Assembly (NCBI GenBank): GCA_016207825.1
Contig: JACQZI010000024.1
Span: forward strand, 1 to 16,596
Length of the DNA stretch: 16,596 nt
Reading direction: 5' to 3'
DNA from: Planctomycetota bacterium
GTDB taxonomy: Bacteria; Planctomycetota; MHYJ01; JACQXL01; JACQZI01
A model generated the notes under the pieces. That model was given only the letters and a program-made list of their open reading frames with translations, was not told the DNA's origin and made no database searches. Positions 15,253 to 16,596 of this stretch are shown one piece after another (position 1 is the first letter of the stretch; the number at the start of each line of letters is the position of its first letter). The position numbers and the translations under genes were made by a program.

Positions 15253-15497
15253 TAACATCCTCTTATCCTTCTAATCCTAATCTTAATCCCTCATCCCTAA
15301 TAGAAAATAGTATCTGACTTCTTATCCGAAAATTCCTTAGTACTTATCAGCCAGATATGGAATTCCATATATTATTAGCCCTAATCCGATAGGGGAGTAG
15401 AGGGTGTTAAAATACTACCATACAATCATTGTTTTACCCATTCTCCCTCTTTCTAACCGCCAATAAATACTATAATTATAGACGATATCCCCTGTCC
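15253..15497. other. Non-coding gap, first part
   Basis: No gene is recognised. The first 50 bp are pyrimidine-rich with repeated CTAATC/TTAATCCC words. A perfect 16-bp palindrome, ATATGGAATTCCATAT, lies at 15355-15370. Weak 22-bp-spaced TATA blocks (for example ACTATAAT at 15469-15476) suggest that the phased array beginning at 15498 extends upstream in decayed form, with a 1-bp shift in phase. No intrinsic terminator for the methyltransferase gene was recognised. Confidence 0.6.
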
Positions 15498-15783
15498 ACG
15501 CCATGGTCTGGCATATACTATCTGGGGGTGTGGCATAGGGGGTATGCCACCCACAATTATACCGTATCACAGTAAGGCATATAACACATACCTTACACCC
15601 TGACAGTATATGCATGTCCGTGTTATACTATATGCGTATCCGTCAGTTGATATATGCATGACCACCTTACTCTATATCCATTACCGGCTTATAATATCTG
15701 CACTTCGGCCATTTATTATATGGCGGTGGTGCTTATAATATATGACTAACCACCACAGGATATCAGCCGGTCCGGGAGATGAT
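15498..15783. repeat. Phased 22-bp tandem array (13 units)
   Basis: Cut every 22 bp from 15498, the sequence stacks into 13 rows with no gaps. Position 1 is A in 11 of 13 rows (G in the rest), position 2 T in 11, position 4 T in 11, position 5 G in 9, position 6 C in 8, position 11 C in 10, position 15 C in 10, position 16 A or T in all 13, position 18 A in 11 and position 22 T in 9. The pattern is ATATGC, a variable middle with C at 11, then CwTATAmT. The most regular rows start at 15608, 15630, 15652, 15674, 15718 and 15740. The AT-rich core thus recurs about every two helical turns, with a mostly variable, GC-richer filler between. Several inverted repeats are centred on or near the cores. 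It ends about 50 bp before a strong promoter. Role unknown. Confidence 0.85.
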
Positions 15784-15833
15784 ACGAGGGGGATGGCGGT
15801 ACTAATAATATTACTATATTTTCAGAGCCGGAG

Positions 15834-15862
15834 TTGACAAAACCCAAATTATGCTTTATACT
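15834..15862 (+). promoter_or_regulatory. Strong promoter of the last gene
   Basis: TTGACA (15834-15839), 17 bp, TATACT (15857-15862) predicts a start near 15869. The leader of about 65 nt can fold a small hairpin, GGGGA (15873-15877) with TCCCC (15893-15897), before the ribosome site. Confidence 0.8.
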
Positions 15863-15933
15863 TAAATGAGAAGGGGAATATCAGTTAAAACGTCCCCGAA
15901 TATATAATTATTTGCGGAAGGAGGTGACTGAAA

Positions 15934-16470
15934 GTGAAACCATTATTGCATCTTAAGCTGTATCCATTTGCCTCAAGCGAGCCGCCCGACCATATGACCG
16001 AGCAATGGGTGGAGGGATTCCAAGCGAATGCTCCTCGGATAATAAAGAAGCTGATGAGGAAGATAAAGGATGAAGCGGATTATTATGAAAAGGTGGTTGG
16101 GGTCATCCTCAAGCGTTATCCGAAGTTTATCAATCCGTCTTTCATCAGCCGTTCTGGTCTGAATTCAAAGGCGATTATCCAGAAAATTTCCAAGCACCTG
16201 CAGAGCTCTTACGAGAAATACAAGAAGAACCTGGACCGGGCGTATGAAACGGTTGACGGAATCCCGGCCAAGCGATTCAAGGAAGCCGTTGCAGCGGCCA
16301 AGGAGCATTACGCCAAAAGGATGAGGGAGATAACGCTTCCCTTTACCGGCACCAAGGCGGAAGGATTGGGCATCGCCCCGATTGTCGCTCTCTGGCTGAC
16401 CGAAGATACGACCTCGGAAGGCGTCTTAAGGCGGGGAGATGAACTATTGGGCGGCGCCCTGCTCTGTTGA
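15934..16470 (+). CDS. Unrecognised 178-residue protein
   Basis: I do not recognise this protein. It is largely helical and basic in its first two thirds (PRIIKKLMRKIKDEADYYEKV, KAIIQKISKHLQSSYEKYKKN, PAKRFKEAVAAAKEHYAKRM). It ends in a more hydrophobic, Gly-rich tail (LPFTGTKAEGLGIAPIVALWL, RRGDELLGGALLC) finishing in Cys. There is no signal peptide and no clear membrane helix. The start is GTG 15934, fixed by AAGGAGGTGA (15918-15927), a ribosome site fully complementary to the usual 16S 3' end and stronger than any other in the window. A near-consensus promoter and the 22-bp array lie upstream. The strong expression signals and lack of family suggest an accessory or structural product, perhaps phage-like, but that is conjecture. 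Confidence 0.7.
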   Translation: MKPLLHLKLYPFASSEPPDHMTEQWVEGFQANAPRIIKKLMRKIKDEADYYEKVVGVILKRYPKFINPSFISRSGLNSKAIIQKISKHLQSSYEKYKKNLDRAYETVDGIPAKRFKEAVAAAKEHYAKRMREITLPFTGTKAEGLGIAPIVALWLTEDTTSEGVLRRGDELLGGALLC

Positions 16471-16596
16471 ATAATTTTTATAAGTTTCTTCTTTCGGTTT
16501 ATTAGCTGTTTTACCTCTACGCTATGGCTTTTTCTTTCCGATAACCTCTGCTAACAAACTTAAACAGATTCATTATGTTACCCTTAAACCTTAACT
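16471..16596. other. AT-rich tail of the window
   Basis: These 126 bp hold runs of T (16475-16479 and a TTTTTC near 16530) and no convincing open frame, stem-loop or promoter. Nothing further is supported. Confidence 0.5.

Noticed and set aside
15415-15615. A 66-codon minus-strand frame across the gap.
   Set aside because: It overlaps the 22-bp array, has an unusual composition (many Cys, Tyr, Trp) and no ribosome site; the repeat structure explains the sequence better.
15498-15783. A CRISPR array.
   Set aside because: Units are only 22 bp, the conserved part is about 10 bp and degenerate, and no cas gene is present.
15498-15783. A row of tandem promoters, because the cores resemble TATAAT.
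   Set aside because: Matching -35 boxes at 16-18 bp are absent; the AT core may allow weak initiation but does not explain the strict phasing.

Overview
This window is bacterial chromosome of intermediate GC, densely coding on the + strand with a core-genome flavour. It carries recR, rpoN (sigma-54), smpB with ssrA (tmRNA), a tRNA-Leu, a cell-wall amidase, a beta-CASP nuclease, a type IV pilus/type II secretion ATPase and a glutamine synthetase. Sigma-54, a lipoprotein signal and the pilus-type ATPase suggest a Gram-negative-type cell. The HEAT lipoprotein ending in W-x2-W, the GAF-GAF-ATPase fusion and the stalk protein with DnaJ-like zinc fingers would suit Planctomycetota or a related deep lineage. 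That is an inference from style; no marker here fixes the phylum.

Layout. 1-393: the 3' end of a gene, a clear rho-independent terminator, and a short decayed-looking coding stretch. 394-1269 (minus): a radical SAM protein, divergent from recR. 1461-3600: recR-rpoN, translationally coupled. 3687-5153: a membrane-anchored coiled-coil/zinc-finger protein with its own promoter. 5168-5251 (minus): tRNA-Leu(CAG). 5344-6180: smpB-ssrA, the trans-translation pair. 6306-9852: a tightly packed run (amidase, HEAT lipoprotein, DUF366 protein, beta-CASP metallohydrolase) with 4-nt overlaps or abutting ends. 9955-12879: the GAF-GAF-secretion ATPase. 13010-15252: glnA-like gene and a SpoU-family rRNA/tRNA methyltransferase overlapping by 1 nt. 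15253-15933: a 680-bp gap. 15934-16470: an unrecognised gene with an unusually strong promoter and Shine-Dalgarno site.

The most unusual element is in the last gap. From 15498 to 15783 the DNA is a strictly phased array of 13 units of 22 bp, with no insertion or deletion. Each unit has a conserved AT-rich half (ending wTATAmT and running into ATATGC of the next unit) and a mostly variable, GC-richer half. Several units form inverted repeats across the AT-rich core. The array stops about 50 bp before the strong promoter of the unknown gene. It does not fit CRISPR or ordinary microsatellite DNA and I cannot name it.

Other points of interest: recR and smpB have near-consensus promoters whose -10 boxes end only 5-8 nt before the start codon, implying leaderless mRNAs. 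The 3' end of ssrA is imperfectly repeated 49 bp downstream, possibly an old attachment-site scar. RpoN carries a roughly 20-residue Lys/Ala/Pro insert next to its helix-turn-helix. All promoter, terminator and functional assignments come from reading the sequence alone; no search was run.
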